Position numbers and translations under genes: made by a program. Shown here one piece after another: positions 7,735-16,901 of a stretch of DNA of 64,000 nt; within the stretch, counting starts at the first letter, position 1; each line of letters begins with the position of its first letter. This DNA is from Azonexus hydrophilus (lineage in GTDB: Bacteria; Pseudomonadota; Gammaproteobacteria; Burkholderiales; Rhodocyclaceae), in the NCBI RefSeq assembly GCF_001956855.1, contig NZ_MTHD01000005.1:186001-250000 (forward strand), given 5' to 3'. The notes under the pieces were generated by a model, which was not told the origin of the DNA, did not search any database, and saw only the letters and a list, made by a program, of their open reading frames with translations.

Positions 7735-10089
7735 ATGTCCAATAACCTCATCCCTCTGCTCGGGGTATTTGCCCTGGTGGTTTTGGCCGGGTTGATCCTG
7801 GTCCGGCCTGTGCGCCGGGCCGTGATCACCCGGTCCATTTTTTCCGCCTACCGCAAGGTACTGCCGCAGATGTCCGATACCGAACGCGACGCACTCGAAG
7901 CCGGCACCGTCTGGTGGGAGGGCGAGCTGTTTCGCGGCAAACCGGACTGGCAGAAGCTGCATGCCTATCCGCAGCCGAAGCTGACGACTGAGGAACAATC
8001 CTTCCTCGACAAGGAATGTGAAGAAGCCTGCCGCCTGGTCGACGACTGGAAAGTCACCCACGAACTCTACGACCTGCCGAACGAAGCCTGGCGCTACATC
8101 AAGGATAAAGGCTTCCTCGGCATGATCATCCCGAAGAAGTACGGCGGCCTGGAGTTCTCGGCCTATGCCCACTCGCAAGTGGTGACCAAGTTGTCGACCC
8201 GCTCCTCCGCCTTGTCGGTATCGGTGATGGTGCCGAACTCGCTCGGCCCGGCCGAACTGCTGCTGCATTACGGCACCGAGGAACAGAAGAACCATTACCT
8301 GCCGCGCCTGGCCAAGGGCATCGAGGTGCCGGCCTTCGCGCTGACCAGCCCGTGGGCCGGTTCCGATGCGGCGTCTATCCCGGATTCCGGCGTTGTCTGC
8401 AAGGGCATCTATCAGGGCAAGGAAGTGCTCGGCATGCGCGTCTCCTGGGACAAGCGCTACATCACGCTGGCGCCGGTGTGCACGGTGTTCGGCCTGGCCT
8501 TCCATCTGTATGATCCGGACGGCCTGATCGGTGACAAGAAGCATATCGGCATCACCTGCGCGCTGGTGCCTTACGATCACCCGGGCGTCGATACCGGGCG
8601 GCGTCACTTCCCGCTCAACGCCATGTTCATGAACGGCCCGACGCGCGGCAAGGAAGTCTTCATGCCGCTCGATTTCATCATCGGTGGGCCGGCGATGGCC
8701 GGGCAGGGCTGGCGCATGCTGATGGAGTGCCTGGCGGCAGGGCGCTCGATCTCGCTGCCGTCGTCGAACACCGGCATGGCGCAGATGACGGCGCGTGCCG
8801 TCGGCGGTTATGCCCGCGTCCGCTCGCAGTTCAAAATGGCGGTCGGCAAGTTCGAGGGCGTCGAGGAAGCGCTGACCCGCATCGGCGCCTACACCTACAT
8901 GATGGATGCGGTGCGCAAGATGACCGCCGGTGCCGTCGATCTCGGTGAGAAGCCATCGGTGGTTTCGGCCATCGCCAAGTACCACGTCACCGAGCGCGCC
9001 CGCGTCGTCGTCAATGACGGCATGGACGTGATCGGCGGCAAGGGCATCTGTCTTGGCCCGTCGAATTTCCTTGGCCGCGCCTACCAGCAGATTCCGGTGG
9101 CGATCACCGTCGAAGGCGCAAACATCCTGACTCGCTCGCTGATCATCTTCGGCCAGGGCGCGATTCGCTGCCATCCGTACTTGCTGCCGGAAATGCGTGC
9201 GGCGCAGAATCCGGATGCACGCCAGGGTCTGGTTGATTTCGACCAGGCCTTGTTCGGCCACATCGGCTTCACCATCCGCAACAGCCTGCGCGCGTTGTGG
9301 CTGGGTATCACCGGTTCGCATTTTTCTGCGGTCAACACCGATGTGGCACCGGAAATGAAGCGCTACTACCAGCAACTGACGCGCTTCTCGGCGGCCTTTG
9401 CCTTCCTTTCCGACGTCTCGCTGCTGGTGCTTGGCGGCAGCGTCAAGCGCCGTGAAAAGCTGTCGGCCCGCCTCGGCGACATCCTGGCACAGATGTACCT
9501 GATTTCCTGCACGCTGAAACGCTACGAGGAAGAAGGCCGCCAGGCTGCAGATGCACCGCTCGCCCACTGGGCGATCTGGGACGCAATGTACAAGACCCAG
9601 GAAGCCTTCGACGGCGTCATCGCCAACTTCCCGGTGCGCTTCATTGCCGCTGTGGTCAATCGCATCATCTTCCCGTGGGGCCATCCGTATGTCGTGCCGT
9701 CTGACGCTGTCGGCCACCAGGTGGCGAAGCTGCTGATCGCGCCGTCGGCCAGCCGCGACCGGCTGACCGCCGAGTGCTACCTGCCGCTGAGCGAGAACGA
9801 GCCGGTCGGCGCCATCGAACTGGCACTGAAGGCGACGCTGGAAGCCGAGCAGATCGAGGCGAAGATCCGTGCCGCCGAGAAGGACGGCCGATTCGACAAC
9901 AATCCGCAGGCCAACGTCCGCGACATCGCCATCGTTGCTTTCGAAACCGGGGTCATCAACGCCGCCGAATACGAGGTGATGAAGCGACGCAATCACCTGC
10001 GCGACATCGTCGTCCATGTCGATGATTTCCCCTTCGACTACGGCGTGGCCACGGCCAACAAGCCGGCCAACGACCGGATGGCTGCCTGA
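7735..10089 (+). CDS. fadE: Acyl-CoA dehydrogenase, FadE type
   Basis: First step of beta-oxidation: FAD-dependent oxidation of fatty acyl-CoA to trans-2-enoyl-CoA. At 784 residues this is the long FadE form rather than the 380-600-residue acyl-CoA dehydrogenase. An N-terminal hydrophobic segment (about residues 5-25, IPLLGVFALVVLAGLILV) suggests membrane attachment. The conventional dehydrogenase core follows (GMIIPKKYGGLEFSAYAHSQV, LTSPWAGSDAASIPD), with the FadE-specific C-terminal extension. The ATG at 7735 is preceded by CGGAGACATGC. The stop overlaps the next start (TGATG), indicating coupling to fadI. Confidence 0.92.
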   Translation: MSNNLIPLLGVFALVVLAGLILVRPVRRAVITRSIFSAYRKVLPQMSDTERDALEAGTVWWEGELFRGKPDWQKLHAYPQPKLTTEEQSFLDKECEEACRLVDDWKVTHELYDLPNEAWRYIKDKGFLGMIIPKKYGGLEFSAYAHSQVVTKLSTRSSALSVSVMVPNSLGPAELLLHYGTEEQKNHYLPRLAKGIEVPAFALTSPWAGSDAASIPDSGVVCKGIYQGKEVLGMRVSWDKRYITLAPVCTVFGLAFHLYDPDGLIGDKKHIGITCALVPYDHPGVDTGRRHFPLNAMFMNGPTRGKEVFMPLDFIIGGPAMAGQGWRMLMECLAAGRSISLPSSNTGMAQMTARAVGGYARVRSQFKMAVGKFEGVEEALTRIGAYTYMMDAVRKMTAGAVDLGEKPSVVSAIAKYHVTERARVVVNDGMDVIGGKGICLGPSNFLGRAYQQIPVAITVEGANILTRSLIIFGQGAIRCHPYLLPEMRAAQNPDARQGLVDFDQALFGHIGFTIRNSLRALWLGITGSHFSAVNTDVAPEMKRYYQQLTRFSAAFAFLSDVSLLVLGGSVKRREKLSARLGDILAQMYLISCTLKRYEEEGRQAADAPLAHWAIWDAMYKTQEAFDGVIANFPVRFIAAVVNRIIFPWGHPYVVPSDAVGHQVAKLLIAPSASRDRLTAECYLPLSENEPVGAIELALKATLEAEQIEAKIRAAEKDGRFDNNPQANVRDIAIVAFETGVINAAEYEVMKRRNHLRDIVVHVDDFPFDYGVATANKPANDRMAA

Positions 10090-11369
10090 TGAAGACGATT
10101 TATGTGGTCGACGGCGCCCGCTCGCCGTTTTTGAAAGCGCAGAAGGGCCCCGGGCCGTTCGCCGCCTCCGACCTGGCGACCCAGGCCGGCCGTGCGCTGC
10201 TGCTGCGCCAGCCCTTCCTGCCGTCCGATCTCGACGAGGTCATCCTCGGCTGCGCCGCACCGTCGCCGGACGAGACCAACATCGGCCGTATGGTCGCGCT
10301 GCGTCTCGGTTGCGGCAAGAAGGTGCCAGGCTGGACGGTGATGCGCAATTGCGCGTCCGGCATGCAGGCCATCGATTCGGCCATCGCGAACATCCTGTGC
10401 GGCCGTTCTGAGCTGGTCCTGGCCGGCGGCGTTGATGCCCTGTCGCGGGCGCCGCTGCTTTATTCGGACACGATGGTGCGCTGGTTTGCCGGCATGATGG
10501 GCATGCGCACGATGGGGCAGAAACTCGGTCATTTCCTCAAACTGCGCCCGGCCGCCTTGCTGACGCCGGTGATCGGCCTGATGAAGGGCCTGACCGATCC
10601 GGTCGTTGGCTTGTTGATGGGCCAGACCGCCGAAAACATCGCCTGGAAGTTCGGTATCTCGCGCCGGCAGATGGACGAATTCGCCGTGCGCAGCCATCTA
10701 CGTTCGCTGGCCGCGCGTCAGGCCGGGCATCTCGAAGAAATCGTGCCGCTGGTTGACGGCAACGGCAAGGTTTACGCCGAGGACGACGGCGTGCGTGCCG
10801 ATGCGACGCTGGCCGGCATGGCCAAGCCGAGCCCGTTCTTCGACAAGAAATACGGCAACATCACCGCCGCCAACAGCTCGCAGATCACCGACGGCGCCGC
10901 CTGGGTGCTGCTCGCTTCGAAAGAAGCGGTACAGAAATGGGGCCTGCAGCCGATCGGCAAGATCATCGACAGCCAGTGGGCTGGATTGGAACCTGAGCAG
11001 ATGGGTCTCGGCCCGGTGCATGCATCCACGCCGATCCTGCAGCGCCACGGCCTGACGCTGGCCGACATCGATTACTGGGAGCTCAACGAAGCCTTCGCCG
11101 CGCAGGTGCTTGGCTGCCAGGCGGCATGGCAGGATGATGCCTACTGTCGCGAACAGCTGGATCTGCCCGGCGCCTTCGGCGAAATCCCCGACGATCGCCT
11201 CAACGTCGATGGCGGTGCAGTGTCCATCGGCCATCCGGTCGGCGCCTCGGGCGCGCGCATCGTGCTGCACCTGTTGCATGTTCTACGCCGCAACAAGGCC
11301 AAACGTGGCGTGGCGACCATCTGCATCGGTGGCGGCCTCGGCGGCGCCATGCTCGTGGAGGCCTGCTGA
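10089..11369 (+). CDS. fadI: Acetyl-CoA C-acyltransferase, FadI-like thiolase
   Basis: Last step of beta-oxidation: thiolysis of 3-ketoacyl-CoA. At 426 residues it is longer than FadA (about 390) and matches the FadI size. The nucleophilic cysteine is in MRNCASGMQAID (about Cys88), the catalytic His is in INVDGGAVSIGHPVGASG-type sequence (GHPVGASG), and the second Cys is in ATICIGGGLGGA. It overlaps fadE by one base (TGATG) and is followed two bases later by the FadJ-like gene, giving the trifunctional-complex pairing FadI/FadJ. The symbol rests on length and partner, not on measured similarity. Confidence 0.88.
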   Translation: MKTIYVVDGARSPFLKAQKGPGPFAASDLATQAGRALLLRQPFLPSDLDEVILGCAAPSPDETNIGRMVALRLGCGKKVPGWTVMRNCASGMQAIDSAIANILCGRSELVLAGGVDALSRAPLLYSDTMVRWFAGMMGMRTMGQKLGHFLKLRPAALLTPVIGLMKGLTDPVVGLLMGQTAENIAWKFGISRRQMDEFAVRSHLRSLAARQAGHLEEIVPLVDGNGKVYAEDDGVRADATLAGMAKPSPFFDKKYGNITAANSSQITDGAAWVLLASKEAVQKWGLQPIGKIIDSQWAGLEPEQMGLGPVHASTPILQRHGLTLADIDYWELNEAFAAQVLGCQAAWQDDAYCREQLDLPGAFGEIPDDRLNVDGGAVSIGHPVGASGARIVLHLLHVLRRNKAKRGVATICIGGGLGGAMLVEAC

Positions 11370-11371
11370 TC

Positions 11372-13291
11372 ATGAAACACTGGAAACTGAACAAGGAAGA
11401 GGGCGGGGTTGTCGTCGCCGTGCTCGACCGTGCGGGCGAAAGCACCAATGCGCTGTCGGCGGAAGTGATGGCTGAATTGGCGCAAGTCCTTGACCAGCTC
11501 GACCTGTATCCGCCCAAGGGCCTGATCATCCGCTCGGGCAAGGCAGCCGGCTTCGTCGCCGGTGCCGATATCAACGAATTCTCGCAACTGGACACACCGG
11601 AAAAGGGCCGGGCACTGGTTGCCCGCGGCTGGGACCTGTTCAACCGGCTGGCGGCGGTCAAGTATCCGACGCTGGCGCTGGTGCGCGGTCATTGCCTCGG
11701 TGGCGGCCTCGAACTGGCGCTGGCCTGCCGCTACATCCTGGCGGTCGATGAGCCGGGCACCAAGCTGGCGCTGCCGGAAGTCATGCTCGGCATCTTCCCC
11801 GGCTGGGGCGGCATGCTGCGCCTGCCGCAGCGGGTCGGCCCGGCGGCGGCGCTGGACATGATGTTGACCGGCAAGTCGCTCGACGCCAAACGGGCGCGCA
11901 ACATGGGCCTGGCCGACGAATGCGTGCCACCGCGCGTCATGGAGATGGCAGCGCACAAGCTGCTGCTGTCGAACCGTCCGCGTCGCCCGCTGCCCTTCGT
12001 GCAGAAGCTGCTGGCCGGTCCGCTGAAATCGGTCGTCGCCAACGGCGCGCGCAAGCAGGTGGCGAAGAAGGCGCGTCCGGAACACTACCCGGCGCCGTAC
12101 GCGATCATCGACCTGTGGCAGAAACACGACGGCAACGCGCTGGCTGCACCGGCAGTCGTCGACCGCATCATCCAGTCGCCGACGGCGAAGAACCTGCTGC
12201 GCGTCTTCCATCTGCAGGAACGCCTCAAGAGCTTTGGCAAGGATGGCGATTTCGTCGCGAAACACGTGCATGTCGTCGGTGCCGGCGTCATGGGTGGCGA
12301 CATTGCTGCCTGGTGCGCGCTGCGCGGCCTGACGGTGACGCTGCAGGACCAGTCGGTCGAACGCATCGCACCGGCGATCAAGCGGGCGCACGCGCTGTTC
12401 AAGAAGAAACTGCGCGACCCGCTGCGTGCCCGCGCCGCTTTCGACCGCCTGATTCCCGACCCGGCAGGTAACGGTGTGGCCCGCGCCGACGTGGTCATCG
12501 AAGCGATTTTCGAGAACGTCGAGGCGAAGCACGCGTTGTTCCGTGCCATCGAGCCCAGGCTCAAGCCGACGGCGGTGCTGGCCAGCAACACTTCCAGCCT
12601 GAAGCTGGAAGACCTGCGCACGGTGCTGGTCCGGCCGGAGCGCCTGGTCGGCATCCACTTCTTCAACCCGGTGGCGATGATGCCGCTGGTCGAGGTGGTC
12701 GAAGCCGAAGGCGCCGACCCGGCCATGCTTCGCGCCGCCTGCGCCTTCGTCAAACAGATCGACAAGCTGCCGCTGCCGGTGAACAGCGCGCCGGGCTTCC
12801 TGGTCAACGCCGTGCTCGCGCCTTACATGCTGGCGGCGATGCGTGCGGTCGACGACGGCATTTCGCCGGAAACGGTGGACGCAGCCATGCTCGCTTTCGG
12901 CATGCCGATGGGACCGATCGAACTGATCGACACCGTCGGCCTTGACATCGCGATGGCCGCCGGCCAGCAGCTGGCAGGCGGGGCCGAAGCGCCGCGCTGT
13001 CTGCAGGCGAGGGTCGAAAAACAGCAACTGGGCAAGAAATCCGGCCAGGGCTTTTATACCTGGACCGACGGCAAGGCGGTCAAGGCCGCAGCTGCCGCTG
13101 TGCCGGCGGGGCTGGCCGAAAAACTGGTCAAACCGCTGGTCGACCGCACGCAAGCGTTGGTGAGCGAAGGGGTTATCGCTGATACCGATCTGGCTGATGC
13201 GGGCGTAATATTCGGTACCGGGTTTGCACCTTTTGCCGGCGGGCCAATCAAATATTCGCGTGATTCAGGCATCCAGGGAGCGGCTGCTTGA
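11372..13291 (+). CDS. fadJ: FadJ-like enoyl-CoA hydratase/3-hydroxyacyl-CoA dehydrogenase
   Basis: Bifunctional hydration and NAD-dependent dehydrogenation of enoyl-CoA. Residues 1-190 are a crotonase domain (AAGFVAGADINEF, GHCLGGGLELALAC for the oxyanion hole and acid residues; LPEVMLGIFPGWGG). From about residue 295 there is a 3-hydroxyacyl-CoA dehydrogenase Rossmann fold (VVGAGVMGGDIAAWCA), then SNTSSLKLEDL, HFFNPV and the C-terminal helical domain. At 639 residues it is shorter than E. coli FadJ (about 714), mainly in the C-terminal region. ATG starts 2 bases after the fadI stop. It closes the tetR-fadE-fadI-fadJ operon. Confidence 0.88.
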   Translation: MKHWKLNKEEGGVVVAVLDRAGESTNALSAEVMAELAQVLDQLDLYPPKGLIIRSGKAAGFVAGADINEFSQLDTPEKGRALVARGWDLFNRLAAVKYPTLALVRGHCLGGGLELALACRYILAVDEPGTKLALPEVMLGIFPGWGGMLRLPQRVGPAAALDMMLTGKSLDAKRARNMGLADECVPPRVMEMAAHKLLLSNRPRRPLPFVQKLLAGPLKSVVANGARKQVAKKARPEHYPAPYAIIDLWQKHDGNALAAPAVVDRIIQSPTAKNLLRVFHLQERLKSFGKDGDFVAKHVHVVGAGVMGGDIAAWCALRGLTVTLQDQSVERIAPAIKRAHALFKKKLRDPLRARAAFDRLIPDPAGNGVARADVVIEAIFENVEAKHALFRAIEPRLKPTAVLASNTSSLKLEDLRTVLVRPERLVGIHFFNPVAMMPLVEVVEAEGADPAMLRAACAFVKQIDKLPLPVNSAPGFLVNAVLAPYMLAAMRAVDDGISPETVDAAMLAFGMPMGPIELIDTVGLDIAMAAGQQLAGGAEAPRCLQARVEKQQLGKKSGQGFYTWTDGKAVKAAAAAVPAGLAEKLVKPLVDRTQALVSEGVIADTDLADAGVIFGTGFAPFAGGPIKYSRDSGIQGAAA

Positions 13292-13303
13292 TTCGATATG
13301 ACC

Positions 13304-13374
13304 GTCATTGCGAGCGCAGCGCGGCAATCCAGTGCAGGGCAATGCCGGATCGCCACATTGCTTCTCGCGATGAC
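13304..13374. repeat. Palindromic dispersed repeat (GTCATTGCGAG...CTCGCGATGAC)
   Basis: Ends GTCATTGCGAG (13304-13314) and CTCGCGATGAC (13364-13374) are inverted copies with one mismatch. The inner part GCGCAGCGCGGCAATCC resembles a repeat type seen in intergenic DNA of many unrelated bacteria (GTCATTGCGAGC...GGCAATCC). It fills part of the 255-base gap between fadJ and the DUF1302 gene and contains no gene. Only this copy is present in the window. Confidence 0.7.
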
Positions 13375-13546
13375 CAATTGATCGAGGGATTTTGTAGTCA
13401 GCAGTGAGTAGCAATCAGGGTGGTAGTAGCAGTGCGATACCGGCGTCAGATCGGTGCGCGCGTTTCCGCAAGTCCGGAAAAGTGTAGTCAAAGCTCGTAG
13501 CAGGCATGACTGGTTGATCCGGTTTCATAAACAGGAGGAGATTAGG

Positions 13547-15430
13547 ATGAGACAAAAAACAGGAAGTTCGTGTCACCCCCGGTTCCGGCGCACCACGCTC
13601 GGGACCGCAGTGGCGATTGCCTTGACGGCGGGTTCGACGTCGGTGATGGCGTTCGAATTCAAGTCGGGCGAGTTGACCGGCAGTTTCGATACGACGGTTT
13701 CGCTGGGGGCGCTCTGGCGAATGGAGGGGCGTGAGAACTCGCTGATCAGCATCGCCAACGGCGGGACTTCCCGTGATCCGAATTCGGATGATGGCAATCT
13801 CAGATACGATCGGCACGAACTCGTGTCCACGACACTGAAGGCAACGCATGACCTTGAGCTGAAATATCACAATTTCGGCGCTTTCGTTCGTGGCTCGTAT
13901 TTTTACGATCCGGCGATACGCCACAAGGACAGCCTGAACCGCGATGCCCGCGATGTTCTCGGTTCCGACGCAGAGATTCTCGACGCCTACGTGCGTGGTA
14001 CGTTCAAGATCGGTGATCGCAATCTCAACCTGCGTCTGGGCAAGCAGGTTGTCAGTTGGGGCGAGAGCACCTTCATCCAGAACGGCATCAATGTTCTCAA
14101 CCCGGTCAATGTCAGCCGTCTGCGTGCGCCCGGTTCGGAGCTGAAAGAAGGCTTCATTCCGACAATGATGGCCTACGCCTCGCAGGAACTGACCGACAAC
14201 CTGTCGGTCGAGGTGGCCTTGCTGACCGAGTGGAAAAAAACCAAGATCGATCCGGCCGGTTCTTTCTTCAGTACCAATGATTTCGTCGCCGAGGGCGGAG
14301 ACCGCGCATTTACCGGATTTGGCCGGCGCAATGACCTCAATGGCATTGCCGGCACGTTTGGTCTCAACGCCAATGCCGCAGTCTGGGCGCCACGCTCGAA
14401 GGACCGTGAAGCTGACAACGACGGCCAGTACGGCATTGCCTTTCGCTACTTTGCACCGGAGCTGAACAACACGGAATTCGGTTTCTATCACGCCAATTAC
14501 CATAGCCGGACGCCGTTTATTTCCGGTTATCGTGGTGGCGTGACAGTGGCTGCGAGCCCGGTTCCAGGGTGTACCGTGCTTGATGTTCCGACTGCTGGCG
14601 TGGCTGGTGTTGCGGCAGCCTGTACAGCGGCTGCAGGGCGTGCCGGTACCTATTTCGTCGAGTATCCGGAAGACATCAAACTTTGGGGCTTGAGCTTCAA
14701 TACCACCGGTCCGGCGGGTATCGCGTTGCAGGGCGAGTACTCTTATCGCCCGAATCAGCCGATCCAGCTGCCGTCCGCAGACCTTCTGCTGGCAGCGGTC
14801 GGTCTTGGCAACCAGTTGACCAGCACCAACGCTACCGCTGCCGCAGGCGTTGCGTATGGCACCGAGATCAGCGGCTATCGCCGGGTCAAGATGCACCAGG
14901 TGCAGATGACCGGCACCAAGACCTTTGGCCCGACCTTCGGCGCCGAGCAACTGGTGGTCGTTGGTGAAGTTGGTTACACCCGGCTCGAACTGCCGTCCAA
15001 CCTGAAGTTTGCTGCGTCCGGCTGCCATTTGCCGCAGGTTGGTTCGTCGACGTCGACTTCCAACGGCAGCACCTCGGCCGGTTGTTTCGCTACGGAAAAC
15101 TCCTGGGGTTATCGCCTGGTCGGTCGCCTGGATTATCCGAATGCGATCGGCTCCGTTACTGTCTCGCCGCGACTGGCCTTCTCGCATGACGTGGATGGCC
15201 GCAGCCCGACTTTCAACGAGGGTGCAAAGGCGCTGACCTTGGGCTTCGGCTTCAACTATCGCCAGAACTGGCAGGCCGATATTGCCTACACTGCCTTCTT
15301 CGGTGGCAAGAAGATTTCCGGTACTGATCCGGTTGCTGCTCCGGCAGGTCAAGCCCAAACCTATTCCAGTCATACCAACCCGATGGTTGACCGCGATTTC
15401 CTGTCGATCAGCCTCAGTTACTCGTTCTGA
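13547..15430 (+). CDS. DUF1302 family outer-membrane protein
   Basis: A 627-residue exported protein. ATG 13547 follows AGGAGGAG at 13533. Residues about 1-38 form a long signal peptide ending VMAFE. The body has alternating aromatic/polar strands (FAFRYFAPELNNTEFGFYHANYHSR, GFGFNYRQNWQADIAYTAFFGG) and ends in SISLSYSF, a terminal Phe typical of outer-membrane beta-barrels. This is the DUF1302 pattern. It is followed directly by a DUF1329 partner, a YCF48-like protein and an RND transporter, a grouping I recognise from other proteobacteria. An outer-membrane role in moving a hydrophobic compound is inferred from the position between two fad operons. Confidence 0.85.
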   Translation: MRQKTGSSCHPRFRRTTLGTAVAIALTAGSTSVMAFEFKSGELTGSFDTTVSLGALWRMEGRENSLISIANGGTSRDPNSDDGNLRYDRHELVSTTLKATHDLELKYHNFGAFVRGSYFYDPAIRHKDSLNRDARDVLGSDAEILDAYVRGTFKIGDRNLNLRLGKQVVSWGESTFIQNGINVLNPVNVSRLRAPGSELKEGFIPTMMAYASQELTDNLSVEVALLTEWKKTKIDPAGSFFSTNDFVAEGGDRAFTGFGRRNDLNGIAGTFGLNANAAVWAPRSKDREADNDGQYGIAFRYFAPELNNTEFGFYHANYHSRTPFISGYRGGVTVAASPVPGCTVLDVPTAGVAGVAAACTAAAGRAGTYFVEYPEDIKLWGLSFNTTGPAGIALQGEYSYRPNQPIQLPSADLLLAAVGLGNQLTSTNATAAAGVAYGTEISGYRRVKMHQVQMTGTKTFGPTFGAEQLVVVGEVGYTRLELPSNLKFAASGCHLPQVGSSTSTSNGSTSAGCFATENSWGYRLVGRLDYPNAIGSVTVSPRLAFSHDVDGRSPTFNEGAKALTLGFGFNYRQNWQADIAYTAFFGGKKISGTDPVAAPAGQAQTYSSHTNPMVDRDFLSISLSYSF

Positions 15431-15461
15431 TCAGCAGCGAAGACACCAGGAGACATAAAAC

Positions 15462-16823
15462 ATGAAAAAAGCCTTATCAATTCTGAGCACGGCTGTTGTT
15501 CTGGCATTTGCCGGGACGGCTGCACAAGCGCAAGTATCGGCGGCTGATGCAGCCAAGCTGGGCAAGAGCCTGACGCCCTTGGGCGCCGAGGCAGCGGCCA
15601 ACGCAGCGGGCACGATCCCGGCCTGGACCGGTGGGCTGACCAAGCCGGTGGCTGGTCACGTCGCCGGCGGTCACTATCCCGACCCCTACGCAGCTGACAA
15701 GCCGCTGTTCACCATCGACGCCAGCAATGCCGACAAGTACAAGGCCCAACTGACGCCGGGCCAGATCGCGATGCTCAAGAAGTATCCGACCTGGAAAATG
15801 AATGTCTATCCGACCCAGCGCAGCGCGACTTTCCCGAAAGCCAGTCTCGACGAGACGGTCGCCAACGCCACCCGCGCCAAGCTGGTGACCGGCGGCGCCG
15901 GTGTCACCGGCACTTCCGGTGGCGTTCCCTTCCCGATCCCCAAGGATGGGCTGGAGGCGATCTGGAATACGGTGATGCGCTACAAGGGCGACACCTATGC
16001 GATGAACTGGAGCCAGGCTGCGGTAACGCGCGATGGTGCCTACACGCCGGTGCGTTTCGAGTACGAGTACGACTTCTCCTATGGCAATCTGTCGAAGGCC
16101 GAGAAGGATCGCGAGCCGAACAAGCTGCTCAACTTCCTGCAGACGGTGACCGCGCCGGCGCGCCTGGCAGGCCAGATCCTGCTGGTGCACGAAACGGTGG
16201 ACCAGTTGAAGGAACCGCGTACCGCTTGGACCTACAACCCGGGTCAGCGCCGCGTCCGTCTTGCCCCGAATGTCGCCTACGACAATCCGGGTACGGCTGC
16301 CGACGGTCTGCGCACCAATGACGATTTCGGCATGTTCAACGGCGCCACCGATCGTTACAACTGGAAACTGGTCGGCAAGCAGGAACTGTTCGTTCCGTAC
16401 AACTCCTACAAGTTGTCCGGCAGCCAGGTGAAGATGGCCGACGTCCTGCGTCCGGGCCACATCAACCCGGATCATGCGCGCTATGAGCTGCATCGCGTCT
16501 GGGTCGTCGAAGCCACGCTGAAGGAAGGCACCAGCCACGTCTACAAGAAGCGCACCTTCTTCATCGACGAAGACAGCTGGATGATCATGGTTTCCGACAA
16601 GTACGACGCGCGCGGCGAGTTGTGGCGTGTTTCGGAACAGCATGCGATCAACTTCTACGACGTGCCGATGTTCTACGGCACCATCGAAGTGCACCATGAC
16701 CTGCAGTCCGGCCGTTACCTGGCGATGGGCCTGCGCAACGACGAACCCAAGGTCTGGGAAAAGACCAAGCGCAGCTCGGCGGACTTCACGCCGGCTGGCC
16801 TGCGCGGCATCGGAACGCGCTAA
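15462..16823 (+). CDS. DUF1329 family exported protein
   Basis: A 453-residue protein with a clear signal peptide (KKALSILSTAVVLAFAGTAAQAQ) and mature sequence typical of DUF1329: KLGKSLTPLGAEAAANAAGTIPAWTGG near the N-terminus, PKDGLEAIWNTVMRYKG, and NSYKLSG...PGHINPDHARYELHRVWVVEATLK. The fold is related to LolA/LolB-type lipoprotein-localisation beta sheets, so a periplasmic lipid- or hydrophobe-binding role is plausible. It starts 31 bases after the DUF1302 gene with AGGAGACA upstream, and the two are almost certainly co-transcribed. Molecular function is not established from sequence. Confidence 0.85.
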   Translation: MKKALSILSTAVVLAFAGTAAQAQVSAADAAKLGKSLTPLGAEAAANAAGTIPAWTGGLTKPVAGHVAGGHYPDPYAADKPLFTIDASNADKYKAQLTPGQIAMLKKYPTWKMNVYPTQRSATFPKASLDETVANATRAKLVTGGAGVTGTSGGVPFPIPKDGLEAIWNTVMRYKGDTYAMNWSQAAVTRDGAYTPVRFEYEYDFSYGNLSKAEKDREPNKLLNFLQTVTAPARLAGQILLVHETVDQLKEPRTAWTYNPGQRRVRLAPNVAYDNPGTAADGLRTNDDFGMFNGATDRYNWKLVGKQELFVPYNSYKLSGSQVKMADVLRPGHINPDHARYELHRVWVVEATLKEGTSHVYKKRTFFIDEDSWMIMVSDKYDARGELWRVSEQHAINFYDVPMFYGTIEVHHDLQSGRYLAMGLRNDEPKVWEKTKRSSADFTPAGLRGIGTR

Positions 16824-16843
16824 GCGAAGACAGGCGGCAGCTG

Positions 16844-16870
16844 CCTGCGGGGCGATGTTTGCCCCGCAGG
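16844..16870 (+). other. Hairpin between DUF1329 and YCF48-like genes
   Basis: CCTGCGGGGC-N7-GCCCCGCAGG is a perfect 10-bp stem without a following T-run. It may be an attenuator or an mRNA stability/processing element within the operon rather than a full terminator. Confidence 0.6.
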
Positions 16871-16901
16871 ACAGCCTGCACGCCAACTTCCGGGAATTTT
16901 C

